Shown: positions 21,201 through 32,411, counted from the stretch's first letter. The stretch: DNA of 64,000 nt from Ampullaceana balthica (GCA_944989445.1 CALYLW010000067.1:1932938-1996937), one strand, 5' to 3'. Notes: generated by a model not told the origin, from the letters alone. Numbers and translations are program-made.

Positions 21201-24200
21201 TACCCTGAGGCCGTCGACTTAAGCGGGTCCCACTGTAATACAGTGGTGCCTCGGTATACTTCCTGTTTGGAAGCGCAACATTTTGCTTGGTATGCGACCT
21301 TTGATTGGAATAGGGCCTGCATGCTTTTTGCAATTTTGGCTGATTTTCCCCCTTTCCATTTGTCACATTTTGTAACAAAGAGTTAGACGCCCCTTAAACT
21401 TGACGTCAAAAAGCTGCCCCCCCCCCTCAATAAAAGCTGAATGTCCGTTTTTGGTAATCAGCATGTTTCAAATCACTTTATTGTCATTTAAGTTTGTATT
21501 TAATGTCAGGCTACATTTTAATATCATAACCCGCGTGAAGCAATTTAAAATGTCATTAAATAAATTATAAGCAATCAAATATTTCAGAGGAACTTTTATT
21601 TAAAGTTGTGCATTTTGATGTTACGTCATTTTTCTGAAACACCCCCCTCCTCCTTGTCACAAAATGTGTGACCCCCCCTCCAGGGGCGGATCAAGATTGC
21701 ATGGGGCCCTGGCTGCAACTCCACCTGGGACCCGGTCCAGCCACCTTTATTATACAATATAATAAGTTTGGGGCCCTGAAATCATTGGGGGTCCCTGGCA
21801 TTAGCCCAATCCGCACCCTCCTTAATCCGCCATAACCTTCCTCTCCCCCACCCTCCCTCCAGTGGGTGACATCAATTTTAGGTGGCTCTTGTGAGTCAAA
21901 ATGACACATCCTGCATACGTAACTTGTAGGAATGACACTGAGCGTTTCTCAAATGTGTTGTTACGGAAGTTGCTATCAAACAGTGAACGATTCTCGCAAA
22001 AATTAAATTATCACGTGATTTTGTGTATTTCTCGTAAATTATGAGTAAATTCACTTACCATGAGTTCTAAGAAAGTTAATGAGAGGAGCCAAGCAACTTT
22101 TAAAAAATTGTTAAAATCACTATGGAGTTGAAAAAAAGAGATTGTTGTAAAGGGTGAAATTGGCGTGCGTGTCTGGGACTTAGTTGCAGGATACCAAATG
22201 GGGAGATCGACAATTTATTTGATTGTGAAAAACAAAGGCTTTATTTTAGATGGGCAAATGTTGTGAAGGGGGTGAAATCCATTACAAAACAAAGATCAGG
22301 GACATTAGAGCATGTTGAAAAATTGCGTTTGATCTGGATAACAGGAAAATAGAAAAAATTTCGTAAAAGTTCTTTTTATTATGTATTTTAGTATTAAGCA
22401 GTCTTTAAATTATCTTATACAAACACGTCAAATAATGTATAATATTTAAATAACTACATGTATATGATGATTTTTTTCATGGGAACAGAAAAATAATTTT
22501 TCCTCTATTTCTTATAGAAATAGAAAAAATATTTTTGGTATATGTCCAAGGGTCTGGAACGGATTAAGGAAGTATACCGAGGTTCCACTGTATTGTTATT
22601 TGGATTGTATTATTTTTTTAATATAACTGACAGTTAAATAGAACCCTTTTCAATTCAGAATATTATTTACTAACATGATGATTGAGCAAATAAACAGCTG
22701 CTTTTTTAATATAAGTAGACAGATTTTAATGTGGGGAAAAAAATCGTACAAAAATATTATTACTATTTCTTATTACCCATGAGCTGCTGATGAAAAGCAA
22801 TGTTTTCTGGAAATGATCTTGTTGAATTATGTTTAGCCAGAATAAAGGAGGCAAGTTATCCAGATAGATATCAGTTAAATGTGCCCCTAGTTACACTATG
22901 CAGTAAATACAAATAGGTATAATTAGAATAACATTATCAAAATGTTCACATTTAAAAAATGAGTCTTTTCATAAAGGTCAGAAGTCACGTGGTCTTTGCA
23001 AAGCTATGATTTCCAGTACTCCATCTGTGAAAAGGGAAGAAGATGAGGTAGAGCAACTAAATCTTTTTGACTAAGTGGGGTGGGGCTGCAATCAGACTAA
23101 GTGGGGTGGGACTGTAATCAGACTAAGTGGGGTGGGACTGTAATCAGACTAAGTGGGGTGGGACTGCAATCTGACTAAGTGGGGTGGGGCTGCAATCATA
23201 CTAAGTGGGGTGGGACTGCAATCTGACTAAGTGGGGTGGAACTGTAATCAGAGTAAGTGGGGTGGGACTGCAATCTGACTAAGTGGGGTGGGACTGCAAT
23301 CATACTAAGTGGGGTGGGACTGCAATCTGACTAAGTGGGGTGGGACTGTAATCAGACTAAGTGGGGTGGGACTGCAATCTGACTATGTGGGATGGGACTG
23401 TAATCAGACTAAGTGGGGTGGGACCGCAATCTGACTAAGTGGGATGGTACTGCAATCTGACTAAGTGGGATGGGACTGCAATCTGACTATGTAGAATAGA
23501 ACTTATTGAATAGGGCATGAGTAAGCTTGAAAGAATCTTCATGTTAATGTGTTCACTGAAGAAGACTTCAGCCAATACATTCATTGCTGTGTTGCATATT
23601 TTGCATGCTTACCCATACCTTATGTTATATTTAAGCTGCTCAGCCACGCAGATATCTGACTGATGCAGTGCAAGTTATGAAATGCCAGGCAGCAAGTTTT
23701 GATAGGGATAATATAATATCTGTTTTTATGCACACACAAAAGTGGTTGTTGTACAAGTGTGCACACAAGTTTTTATTTGGCTCGAACCGTAGAGGGAACA
23801 TTTCCCATACCCTATTCAATAACTTCTTTAAAATCTTTTTGAAGTGATTAGTAGATACAATTATAAGTTATAGTAAAATTTAAATCAGAATGCTGAACAG
23901 GAAAGAAATGAATTAGTTGAAACCATTCAGCCTTTGTATGTACAAAAACAGTTACTAACTTTACATATAGTAAGCATAATGCATTCTTTGAATTGGCTAG
24001 ATTATTCCTTGTATTTTCTAAGTATGTGAACCAAAATAAAAGCAAATTTTACCTTATTTATATTTTTCTTTAGGAGAAACCGGAGCTTCCAAAACAAAAA
24101 CTTAAAACCAAGCGAAAAGTTGTGCCGAAAAATGAAATTCAGCCTACAGAGAAACGAAATAAAAGACTAGTAGGGAATGACACTAAGAAAAGAAAGGCAT

Positions 24201-24415
24201 CAGGTGAAAAAACAAATAAACTTAATGAGAGGTCAAAGGGAAAAGAAGGTGATGCATGTTTCAACAAATATTCTAGAACTAGTGTCAAGGTCGAAGGTGA
24301 GACGTTAGCTAAGAGAAAGAGAAGAGCACAAGAGAACATTGTTGGCAAACAAAATGAAGAGCTGCCAAAAATCAGGTCTTCGAAGAGAATGAAGTCACAA
24401 GGCAAAGTTTTATAA
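14804..24415 (+). CDS. NEIL1: NEIL1-like endonuclease VIII DNA glycosylase (7 coding exons)
   Basis: A bifunctional DNA glycosylase/AP lyase of the Fpg/Nei family that removes oxidised bases in nuclear base-excision repair. Exons: 14804-15282, 15886-16005, 16197-16290, 17560-17815, 18061-18228, 22977-23047, 24074-24415. All junctions are GT-AG, phases agree, and the total is 509 residues (human is about 390). The start is MPEGPEL: Pro2 (catalytic amine), Glu3 and Lys54 (ESKGKEL) are present. FNGIGNYLRAEIL marks the helix-two-turn-helix. TIWFSGPAGP lies in the NEIL1-type zincless-finger region. Relative to human there is an insertion of roughly 60 residues, charged and Lys-rich, before the VPLEVVSLG segment. 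The C-terminal ~130 residues are Lys/Arg-rich and likely disordered, as in the family. An acceptor-like CAG at 14786-14788 suggests a 5'UTR intron. Intron 5 (4.7 kb) is full of transposons and intron 6 holds a minisatellite. Confidence 0.93.
15886..16005 (+). CDS. NEIL1: NEIL1-like exon 2 (H2TH)
   Basis: Encodes FNKPICEVLLNQKFFNGIGN and the YLRAEIL helix of the helix-two-turn-helix DNA-binding region. Acceptor TTCAAG, donor GTTTGT. Confidence 0.93.
16197..16290 (+). CDS. NEIL1: NEIL1-like exon 3
   Basis: Encodes CKIPPFEKASNVL, matching the conserved KIPPFEKA of NEIL1, then a charged stretch ending EEIKN. Phase 2 in, phase 0 out. Confidence 0.9.
17560..17815 (+). CDS. NEIL1: NEIL1-like exon 4
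   Basis: Starts with a Lys/Glu-rich insertion (GKKSRKRQPKVTKNGG) not present in human NEIL1 and ends with LLKLCHTVPLEVVSLG, which is conserved. Acceptor TTTCAG, donor GTAAAT. Confidence 0.9.
18061..18228 (+). CDS. NEIL1: NEIL1-like exon 5
   Basis: Encodes DGSLSFTTWLKCYYKPGM, then NKRTIWFSGPAGPMVPS. The Arg in KRTIWF (residue 358, codon AGA at 18183-18185) aligns by eye with the residue recoded by RNA editing in human NEIL1. Confidence 0.93.
18820..19212. mobile_element. GGGGCCGTCC-type element, left end missing (NEIL1 intron 5)
   Basis: The right end GTGACGTCATTTATGGATGG(CCCC) and the G-rich subterminal blocks match the family of 4745-6621. TGTGACGTCACA occurs at about 18902. The left terminus is not found, so this copy is truncated. 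Confidence 0.65.
19218..19523. mobile_element. GGGGCCGTCC-type MITE (NEIL1 intron 5)
   Basis: A complete small copy of about 306 bp with GGGGCCGTCCATAAAAGACG at the left and the complement GGGGCCGTCCATTAATGACG at the right. It lies only a few bases after the previous copy. Confidence 0.8.
19565..19895. repeat. GGGGCC-type fragment with a 63-bp two-copy repeat
   Basis: GAGCGAATTTGTACGTACGC begins two direct copies at about 19714 and 19777. Each ends in a G run after GGGATGCAACC. The segment closes with TATATGGATGGCCCC, a diverged terminus of the GGGGCCGTCC family. Confidence 0.55.
19900..21235. mobile_element. pogo/Tigger-like non-autonomous element, left end lost
   Basis: Interior and right end match the complete element at 38362-39569 (CAAATTCTCTCTTTG near the left; GGCCGTCGACTTAAG and CCCACTG at the right, followed by TA). 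Within it, about 20183-20690 resembles the hAT-type element at 45538-46534 (AAAACATTTAGTTTCGTATG, GTGTGCAGACTTG), so it carries a nested insertion. Confidence 0.6.
21241..22590 (+). mobile_element. Tigger/pogo-like DNA transposon with transposase remnant
   Basis: The left end CAGTGGTGCCTCGGTATACT and the complement of the right end CAGTGGAACCTCGGTATACT are inverted repeats, each flanked by TA (21239-21240 and 22591-22592). The interior (about 22060-22345, several stops and frame changes) has a CENP-B-type helix-turn-helix remnant, GRSTIYLIVKNKG, then GVKSITKQRSGTLEHVEKL, typical of Tigger/Jerky transposases. The GGGGCC-type fragment at about 21390-21680 is nested in it. Confidence 0.75.
22977..23047 (+). 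CDS. NEIL1: NEIL1-like exon 6
   Basis: A short exon encoding QKSRGLCKAMISSTPSVKRE and an acidic end. Chosen because it completes the codon left open by exon 5 and ends in phase 0 as exon 7 requires, and because QKSRG resembles the human GRKSRK segment. Donor GTAGAG at 23048, about 20 bp before a G-rich minisatellite. Confidence 0.75.
23069..23492 (+). repeat. 26-bp G-rich minisatellite in NEIL1 intron 6
   Basis: About 16 units of CTAAGTGGGGTGGGACTG plus CAATCTGA or TAATCAGA. Variants (GGGATGG, GGGGCTG) alternate in a partly ordered way. The array starts about 20 bp after the exon 6 donor, and the transcribed strand carries repeated GGGG and GGG runs. Confidence 0.9.
23625..23805 (+). repeat. 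DNA-element fragment, family with 25985-26172
   Basis: TTAAGCTGCTCAGCCACGCA, then AGATATCTGACTGA, and a right end GTAGAGGGAACATTTCCC. The copy at 25985-26172 shares the same landmarks in the same order. Confidence 0.55.
24074..24415 (+). CDS. NEIL1: NEIL1-like exon 7 (basic C-terminal tail)
   Basis: Encodes 113 residues, very rich in Lys/Arg/Glu (KPELPKQKLKTKRKVV near its start), ending GKVL and TAA. Low conservation is expected for this tail. Confidence 0.85.
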   Translation, partial: EKPELPKQKLKTKRKVVPKNEIQPTEKRNKRLVGNDTKKRKASGEKTNKLNERSKGKEGDACFNKYSRTSVKVEGETLAKRKRRAQENIVGKQNEELPKIRSSKRMKSQGKVL

Positions 24416-24689
24416 GCAATGAAATATATTATTTGAAACTACTTCAGTCACCGTGGCAGAAAAGATATTTGTTTTAAAATGTGGTGTGCGTCAAATTAGA
24501 CACTCTTTTTATTTTTGAAATGGGAATAGGTTTTCTTGTTTTTTCGTTAAAGTTTCAGATACTGGTAGGCTATACCAGGCAATTTTTTTCGACCTGATGA
24601 TATTGTTTGTGTATTGTATAAACATCTTTTTGATGATAATTTATTAGTAGTTACTGAATAATAATACATTTCTGTCAGGCAACCACTTT

Positions 24690-24695
24690 AATAAA
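24690..24695 (+). promoter_or_regulatory. Candidate poly(A) signal for NEIL1-like gene
   Basis: AATAAA about 275 bp after the stop codon, followed by TG/T-rich sequence. Only the hexamer and its position support it. Confidence 0.4.
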
Positions 24696-25984
24696 CTGGT
24701 TATTGATTGAAGTCACACAATTTAAGATAGTTGTATGTTTTAGTTTACCTGAACTCATCTTTGGCACCGGAGGTATTTTAATTAGAACTCATAAGAAATT
24801 TTAAATTGCAAAATTAATTTCAGAAAAAAATTAATTATTTCCTCTTATTTTTTATATCTGCAGCTTGAATCTCAACTCTCATGTCGATAGCTCACAATAT
24901 ATATGTATAAATATAACAGCAACTACTACAATATAGAACACCATCTGCTTACTTTTAATTCTTCACTTCACTTCTATGACCCCTTTTGTCTCCCTTCTTT
25001 ATCAACATTTTAAAAGAGTATTAAAAAATAAAAGTTCCTAAGTTGTAGAAAATATTTTTTAGTTCTGGATATGTGAGAAATTGTTCATGAGTTGATGAAG
25101 ATGTTATTTAGGCTAGTTGTGATTATTTGGGCTATGCAAGGTCAAAGTGAGGTTGTGCAAGACATTGTTGCCAGTGGCAATGTTGATAATTGATAGAGAA
25201 TGTAAATTTTTACATATTTTGTAATGCTAATTAAGTCTGGTACAAACAAAAACATAGATTTTCAAATAAGAAATTTTTAATTTATTGAAGCAAATATTTA
25301 TGTCACTAGTGTATCACGAGTGGGATGACGGAGAGGTCACGTGAGTGAAAGCGCGGGAAGAGATGGGGTAGATGGTTCAATATTATTATCAGTGTTGGAG
25401 AATTATGGTGTCATGGCGGATGTTTGCCTGAGTATTCCAAGTTGTAAAACCTCAAATTATATATGTTATGTGCATAGTGTAGATATTAAAGTTGTTTTGT
25501 TGAAACCAGTTCTTCAGAGGATTATTATATGCAAGGTTATGTATTGGGAGACCGCCTACAAGATATATTAATAAGTAAAAACATAACAAAGAGATTACAA
25601 TTTATTTATGACTTTTTGTTTTAAATGTGCACACATTTGATACTTAATATATAAAATTACCAACAAAAGAAATAAATTATCTTTGCATTTAATATGCTTA
25701 ACAAAATGAATGATTGCATAAAATTAGTTTTATATGGTCTCATTGAAGACATTTTTATTGTACCTGTGTTTACTTAATCGTGAAAGACCATTAAATACTT
25801 TAATTTTTTTTTAAATTATAAAATTAATTAATTATGAAAATATATATGTCATTACATAAAGTGTGCAGATGGAAATATAACAGGTTGTTTTACATGTAAA
25901 TGTAAGATAGCATGTTTACTTGTACAGTACAAATCATTTAAGAGAAGGAAACACTGTAAATTCAAACTTGGCAGTCAATGAACC

Positions 25985-26172
25985 CTTTAAGCTGCGTGGC
26001 CGCTCAGATATCTGACTGACGGCCCGCAGCAGTTTAGAATTACTGCGCAGCAAATTTTGTAAAAAATAGTGCAAAAAATGTATGGTGTGCAACTGTGCGC
26101 ACAAGTTTTCTAACTTTGCTCAGCTCACAGACCAACGAACCTTAGAGGCCTTAGAGGGAACATTGCTGGCAG
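25985..26172 (+). repeat. DNA-element fragment (pair of 23625-23805)
   Basis: TTAAGCTGCGTGGCCGCTCA, CAGATATCTGACTGACGG and the right end TTAGAGGGAACATTGC. The complement of that end, AATGTTCCCTCTAA, resembles a hAT-type terminus. Confidence 0.55.
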
Positions 26173-26399
26173 TTACAACTCTGTTGTAGTTGTATGCATA
26201 TAAAAAAAATGGAGGCCACACAGTTTTTGGAGTAATTGTTTGTCCAAATAAAATACTTGTCACACTTAATTTTTTAATTTATAAAACGAAGGAAAGGTTA
26301 CAATAATAATGAATTATATTTTTACAAACTCAATTGATTACACTACCAAATAATAAAATAAAACCACTGCCAAAGATCTGTTAACACTACTCCTAAACA

Positions 26400-26660
26400 T
26401 ACATGTGGAAGAAAGTCAGCAGTCCCGAGCCGGCGCTCTTCATGGGGACTCCCGGAAGATCCCCTCAGTTGTCTGGCCCCCTAGGGGATGTAACAGCTGA
26501 GAACGCCCCCACCCCCCCACCAGAGCGGTCGCTTCTGAAGCGGCCACCTGGGCATCCAGGACACAAGGTTGAAAATGCCTCCCACTAAGTTGACCTCCCA
26601 AAGGAGGGGTGGAATTTTCCCTACTGCGACTCGCTACCACTTCTGCACCACCCCGGCAAA
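26400..26660. other. G+C-rich patch of unknown nature
   Basis: Markedly richer in G+C than its surroundings, with CCCGAGCCGGCGCTC, a C run near 26510 and CTCCCAAAGGAGGGGTGG. It has short open frames but no protein family I recognise and no visible splice structure. It may be a fragment of a retroelement or another transferred repeat. Confidence 0.35.
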
Positions 26661-27494
26661 GCATACTATTACATGTTTAACCTGGTCTACCTCCCAAGTA
26701 TAGTTCCTACTGTATTTATGGTGTTGGTTTAAAGCATAAATTTGTGATGAACTGCAGTTAATGGATATTGAAACATAGAGAAATTAAGGGCACTTCAAAA
26801 CATCAATGTTATCATTCAAAGCAATTGAACCTACACAGACAGAAAGTCATAAACATGTTTCCATCACCATGTTAATTGATTGGTGTGTAGAAGCTCTTGC
26901 TCCTTTAATTTTAATGTCTTATTTACAATCACATTTTTCTTTTCTCAAGATAGAAAACATCCATCTATATTCAGGAGCAACATGTATCTCATTTTCAGTC
27001 ATTTCATAGAGAACAACTTACAACATGTCTCACTTTCAGTCATTCATAGACAATTACATACATGTATCTCAACTTTCAGTCGTTTCATAGACTAGAATAT
27101 AGTATGCATGGCAATGCAAAGCTTATATCAAGCTTTAATGTTTACAGAAATATAAAATTTAAATTCTCTAAAGAAAAATTATACTTTAACAAATTACAAT
27201 TTAAAATTAAAGTAAGACAGTTATTTAATATTTGGAATGTTATAGCAGCTAATAACTAATAGTCAATGTCCAAACAAGAGGAGTAATGGAAAATACCAAG
27301 AATGGGTGACAAGAACAATGCTCTCAACAGATTGAAAATTGTAATGGCATGAAACACACGTGATGAAAATTTGACCAAAAAATTGTCATTCTGTGTAAGC
27401 TTAAATTAAACAAAAATTATAAAAGGGAAAAGCTGTGCAGCATAAAATAACAGGAAGATCAAAAATACATAACTGAGTTTGAAATAACGTTTAA

Positions 27495-28181
27495 TTACTG
27501 AACTAGCGATTGCTCTAAAACTTTAATAGTGTGCCCTTCTAAAGATTGGATATCTGCACAATCGGTGAGTCTTGGCACCATCAGAGCTGATTCTTCATCC
27601 ATTTTAAGACATGCCACTTTCACTTTCCAGACGTCTTGTGACATGGGTTCCTTCACTAAACCAAAACATTGTTGGAATTTCCCTACACAGGAATTCAATT
27701 TGTGGAGAGTGCCGCAAACCAATATAAGCTTCAGGCCATGGGGATCCGACCTGCACTTCACACCCTCTGCACTAACATTAGGGCTAAATAACAGGTGATT
27801 TTCTGTAGAAAACTGTAAAAGTCGATTAGCCACAAGGGAGCTGCCACAGACGATATCTTCAATTTTAGAACCACTGCTGTTCATAGAAAGAAAGAGCTGA
27901 GCGTTATCCCAGAAGTGCTGAGGTCCAAAGCTCCCTACAGTCTTGCTGAATGTTGTGTTGTTAGAATTTAGCATCTCGTAAAACCATTTAACAAAAGCCT
28001 CAGCAAAATGCTGATCTGAATTAGTCATTGAGACACTGGCTGAATGACTCATATTGACATTAATTGTTATGTTGGTGGGGCTGTAGTTGAATACTGTCTG
28101 GACATGATGGACTTTCTCTGGAGTTACCTGTGGAAGTTGATCAGATATTTGGTAAAAATCATCATTTATTAAGCCCTGTAG
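27495..28181 (-). CDS. C3orf38: C3orf38-like exon 3 (conserved C-terminal domain)
   Basis: 228 residues plus stop. Contains WFYEMLN, FGPQHFWDN, LLFSPNVSAEGVKCRSDPHG and the CFGLVKEP segment of the family's core domain. Acceptor TTTCCAG. Confidence 0.92.
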   Translation of the reverse strand, partial: LQGLINDDFYQISDQLPQVTPEKVHHVQTVFNYSPTNITINVNMSHSASVSMTNSDQHFAEAFVKWFYEMLNSNNTTFSKTVGSFGPQHFWDNAQLFLSMNSSGSKIEDIVCGSSLVANRLLQFSTENHLLFSPNVSAEGVKCRSDPHGLKLILVCGTLHKLNSCVGKFQQCFGLVKEPMSQDVWKVKVACLKMDEESALMVPRLTDCADIQSLEGHTIKVLEQSLVQ

Positions 28182-30684
28182 CTGGAAAGTGAAGTTAAAG
28201 TAGTTCAAAATTTAAAATGTAAATGTAAGTACATGTACATAATTTTCAAAAACCTATTCCTCTTTAGATTTTACAAAAGAAATGCTACATGGCTTAAGAT
28301 TTCCTCATACATAAGAACCTAAGCATAGACTAAGGTAATGTTAAGGCAATATTTCCCAACTGATGCTCCATGGTCAGGTGCCCTACAACTATACATTTAC
28401 ACACCATGCATCGTCAACATTTATTGTAATACAAAAATAATAGAATTGGCGCCAGATCCTGGTGTAATTTCAAAATGTGTCATTCAAAAGTAAAAAATTA
28501 AGCAGGTGTAAATGTTTTTGTTTTTTTAAACTAATAAATAAGACACTTGCTTTTCCAGCTTAATAATATGTGAAGTCATTATGCCTATATTTATTAGTTG
28601 TATTATTGCACCAAAGATTAAGTGTAATGTATATACACAAAATTTTAATTTTGTCTGCTGAAAAAGGTTTTCAGCTGAACTTCCGTGTTAACACTAAAAA
28701 TAAATTTATTTCAAATCAGCTTGCAAATGGATTCCCCCAATCATATTTATGAGAGCAGTTGATTTTATCTTTGATGTGTTTGAGAATTTTATTCAGGTCA
28801 TTTAACTCTTTCCACCTTAAGTGGAGAATGAAAACAATTTTTTTAAAAAATAAAATATTTATGTCAATAAATCTAATGAATTCATTGTCTAAATCTACCT
28901 TAATGTGTTGATAAAGAGATGATGCATCTTCATCATGTCTATCTCTAACATCCTCTTTAGGGGATTTCTTCTCCTCCTTATGCTGCAATGATTTTGTTGA
29001 ACAGCTATTGATGATATATTCAGCAAGTCCATCTTTATCAGCATTCCGAGGAATTGGCAGATCTTTGCTATACAAATACTTCAGAAGAATATCTTTACTT
29101 ATCTTCCTACGCTTAAAAAATTCATAAATAGTTTGCGTGAATGCTAAAACAGCTTTTTCTGCTTCTGAAAACAAAAAGTTTAAGAAGTCACAAGTTTATG
29201 TGTTATGAAAGCATGAAATGAAAAATATGCAATAACAAATATTTGATTTATTTTAGAATGATCACAAATGATTTCATTACATGTAATGATGCAAATTATG
29301 GTGGCATTAACTAAACTGAATCTAACGAGATTAAACATGTGCAAGCATGGCCGAATAAGTGTTTAAGACTTTTAACTCGGCTAATGATCGACTATAAAAA
29401 ATGAAAATGCATGTCAAATGATGAAAAATCTGCAAATAAGGTAAATAGTTACACTGGTATGCATAAATCATTTGAGAACAAATTGCAAAGAGATAAGCCA
29501 TTTTCAATGCTGTTTAGGATGTAAGTAGGGTGGGACAGTAATGAGATCTATTTGTTTGGTTCTTTGTGCCAACTTTTCTGGCTCACTCATACCTGATTCA
29601 ATAACTATAACCTCTTTTGTCTACTCAGCCCTACTGCAGAACACCTGAACCCACAGACTCCTCATTTCGGGTTTATAAACCTCCATTTTACTCAACTCCA
29701 TCTCTTTCTGTTTGATATCTTCTTTGACTAAACACTGGAGATAAGTTTAATTCTATTTGATTTGATTTTTTTGGGGGGACTTTTATTTGTTCGCTGGTGA
29801 AGTTTTTTTGCTGAAACGTTCATGTTTTTTTAGGCTTTTTTTCAGGCTCATTCATACCCAATTTAATAACCATTTTAGTCTTTGCTGTTTAGATCGTATT
29901 TCCTTTTTATATATGGGAGATGCGGGACTGTTCAAATAACTAAAATTGAGTGATACACAACCAGGTGGATACTATGTTCTTATTACGCACTGGTTTCACA
30001 TATCCAGTTTTAATTTTAAATTAATTTTTTTACAACGCTCCCAAAACGCCTAAGTGGTGTGTGGGCAGGAACTCGCCCCTTCGGGGGCAACGGCAACATA
30101 AAATTATATATTTTAGGGAAACGGGCAAAAAAGTTTGCCGACCCCTGAGCTAGATAGAATGGAAGTTATTGAACAAGGTACGGATAAGTCTGAAGTGACT
30201 CAGCAAAACAACTATCACATTGGCCAGAAGCCTTCCTCAGGGCACAAGCGTATGCAACAATAATTAAGTAAAAAATGTAAAATTAAGCAGTAATGTGTAT
30301 CTAAGTAGAATTCAATCATAAAGTTGGAATAAACTAAGGTAGCCAGGGCTGTAATAATTTTTAGTAATAGAACTACTAATACTATAACAGATTTTGCTCA
30401 ACAAACCATATTTAATTATTTTCTTTATATATATTCGTATAACTATAACTTAGTTTAAGTAAAATCAAATAATTTTAGTTCTTAAAAGGGACAACAAAAT
30501 GATTATACATAATTATTATCCTGGTAGTATCATTCCTAACACATGTCTAAGTTATTAACAAACCTTTCCTGCTATATGTTTCAACAACTCTGTTGCTGCT
30601 GGTGGAAGCTAAGGAACGCAGGTCTTCATCATTTAAATGTTCCAGTATTTCTTTGCAAATGCATTTCTCCTCATCATTTAACAT
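27495..30684 (-). CDS. C3orf38: C3orf38-like protein (3 exons)
   Basis: Conserved animal protein of unclear function. The human gene has been linked to apoptosis, but I can add no mechanism from the sequence. Exons on the - strand: 30564-30684, 28899-29164 and 27495-28181. All junctions are GT-AG with phases 1 and 0, totalling 357 residues (human about 330). The start MLNDEEKCICKEIL opens the first exon. YSRKEAEKAV spans junction 1, followed by FFKRRKISKDILLKYL. The C-terminal exon holds FVKWFYEMLN, FGPQHFWDNAQL, RSDPHGLKLILVCGTLHKLN and CVGKFQQCFGLVKEP, which match human C3orf38 in order. CTG/CAG near 28181 allows an alternative acceptor that drops two residues. The promoter region faces the metaxin gene 3.4 kb away. 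Confidence 0.9.
28899..29164 (-). CDS. C3orf38: C3orf38-like exon 2
   Basis: Encodes EAEKAVLAFTQTIYEFFKRR onwards, ending SSLYQHIK. Acceptor TTTTCAG, donor GTAGAT. The open frame continues past the donor but is not conserved there. Confidence 0.88.
30110..30158. repeat. hAT-type terminus fragment in C3orf38 intron 1
   Basis: GGGCAAAAAAGTTTGCCGAC followed by CCCTG; the complement CAGGGGTCGGCAAACTTTTT is a typical hAT end. A related piece is near 6205-6230. The opposite end was not located. Confidence 0.5.
30564..30684 (-). CDS. C3orf38: C3orf38-like exon 1
   Basis: Encodes the first 40 residues (LNDEDLRSLAS, VVETYSRK) plus one base. Donor AAAG|GTTTGT. The ATG at 30682-30684 is the first in this frame after an upstream run that looks non-coding. 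Confidence 0.85.
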
Positions 30685-31153
30685 TTTTAAGATGTTAACT
30701 TAAGATTCTTTCTGCAAGTAAAAGTTAAATTGTATTTTTAAAAATACAATGCAACATAAAATGTAAGTTGGAGTCTTTATTTTTATGGTTAACTGTGACA
30801 TTCTCTCACTGATCAATATTAATATTTTTAATTTCAGATTGTCATTCACTTTTACTACACTATTTATTATACTACACCTACAAACTAGGTGCCAGGAGCG
30901 AGGAGAAAAGAGCCAGGAGAAAGGGGAAGGGGAGTAGAGGAGCAGGAGGAAACGCCATCATCCCATGAGGATGGACGGATGCCATAGAGACACCTACAAA
31001 CACTACTACTTACTAGAAAGTGAATTTCTGAACAGCATTTAGAATTTCCAAATCTTTATAGCCCGAGAACTCCATTTATATTTTATTTTCAAGATGTTGA
31101 AAATCTGTAAAGACAAAGGGTATAAGAAAAATATTTTTAATTTTTTTTTAAAA

Positions 31154-31253
<100 letters not shown>

Positions 31254-32411
31254 GTTATTTGGTGACTAGCTGGGAAAATTCATAGGGAATGGGATCCCAA
31301 TATTGTATGACTAAAATTGGAAAAAAGATTATACAGTCGGACCTGTCTAAGTCAAACTCAAAGGGACCCTAAACAAATTGGACTAACAGAGTTTTGGTGT
31401 TAGGGAATATGGCGTAAAAGGTGCAGATTAATCAAGAACAATGTTGATATTGAGAGAAAGGGGGAGGGGTGGGGGGAGCAACCATCCTGGCGAGAACGCT
31501 TGACATAAAAGAGAGGCGGTGATTGGTGTTTCATATGAAAGGAAGCCAACTATCTTTGACATACCGACACCCCACACTTTACTTCCTCCACAGTAGGATG
31601 GGGGGAGTAACATTTTTCTTTTTAAAAAGAGTCACAGCATGCAGCAAAGGGACGCGGATTAGTAGTTAGCCTTCTTCAAGCCACGCCTTTTTCTTGTCTA
31701 GGTCATTTTAGTCTCAAAATAGACGTTTACGTGGCTGTACGGAACACATCTTCTGAAATGTCACCCCAGAATAATAACCACCCTAATGTCTTGGAAAATT
31801 CGACCATGGGCTATGGCCTAAATTTACCACATCTGAAAAAAAAATATTGACTGGGAAAAAATGATTAATTACTATGCACTGTGTTTGCCTAAGTATGAAA
31901 TTAAGCTCTTGAGTGTTGATTAATAAGGGATCCTAAAATATATATTTAAATATATACATTACATACATGATCTGGCCAATAAATATATATTATTTCCTTC
32001 TGTCTCAGTGGACAACAGGCCTAAAAGTTTTTGGGTGTTAGTGCTTTCACCATTGTCACAACTCTGGCATTGCTTGCCAATACTCAAATTTTAAAACTAT
32101 TTAGATTTAAAAATGGAATATAAAATTTCCATTTAACGCAAATTTAGTGTTCTATAAAACAATACTCGACCATCTTTGACTATTCATTTCCCCCTCCCCC
32201 TATCTTTCTTCATTCAACGGCAACAAGGAACTCACTATTTCTTCTTTCAGGCATTTGTAAGTATGAGCTGTGGAAACTGACAAAATTATCAACAAGTATC
32301 AGTTTAACAAATACATTTTTAGTTAAAATTAAATACTTAAGCCTACCTGTAAAAAAAATTTTCTGTGCGTGTAGACTATCTTACTTGTCGATCAAGTGAA
32401 AAACTGTCTTA

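Larger units (their letters stand above)
24696..27494. other. Intergenic region between NEIL1-like and C3orf38-like genes
   Basis: No gene recognised. It holds the DNA-element fragment 25985-26172 and an unusually G+C-rich patch at about 26400-26660; the rest is AT-rich. The two genes converge here. Confidence 0.5.

Noticed and set aside
25341..25571. Open frame of 76 codons after NEIL1
   Set aside because: No similarity, AT-rich composition in its second half and no splice context; likely chance.
27529..27798. + strand open frame opposite C3orf38-like exon 3
   Set aside because: An antisense shadow of a well-supported exon.
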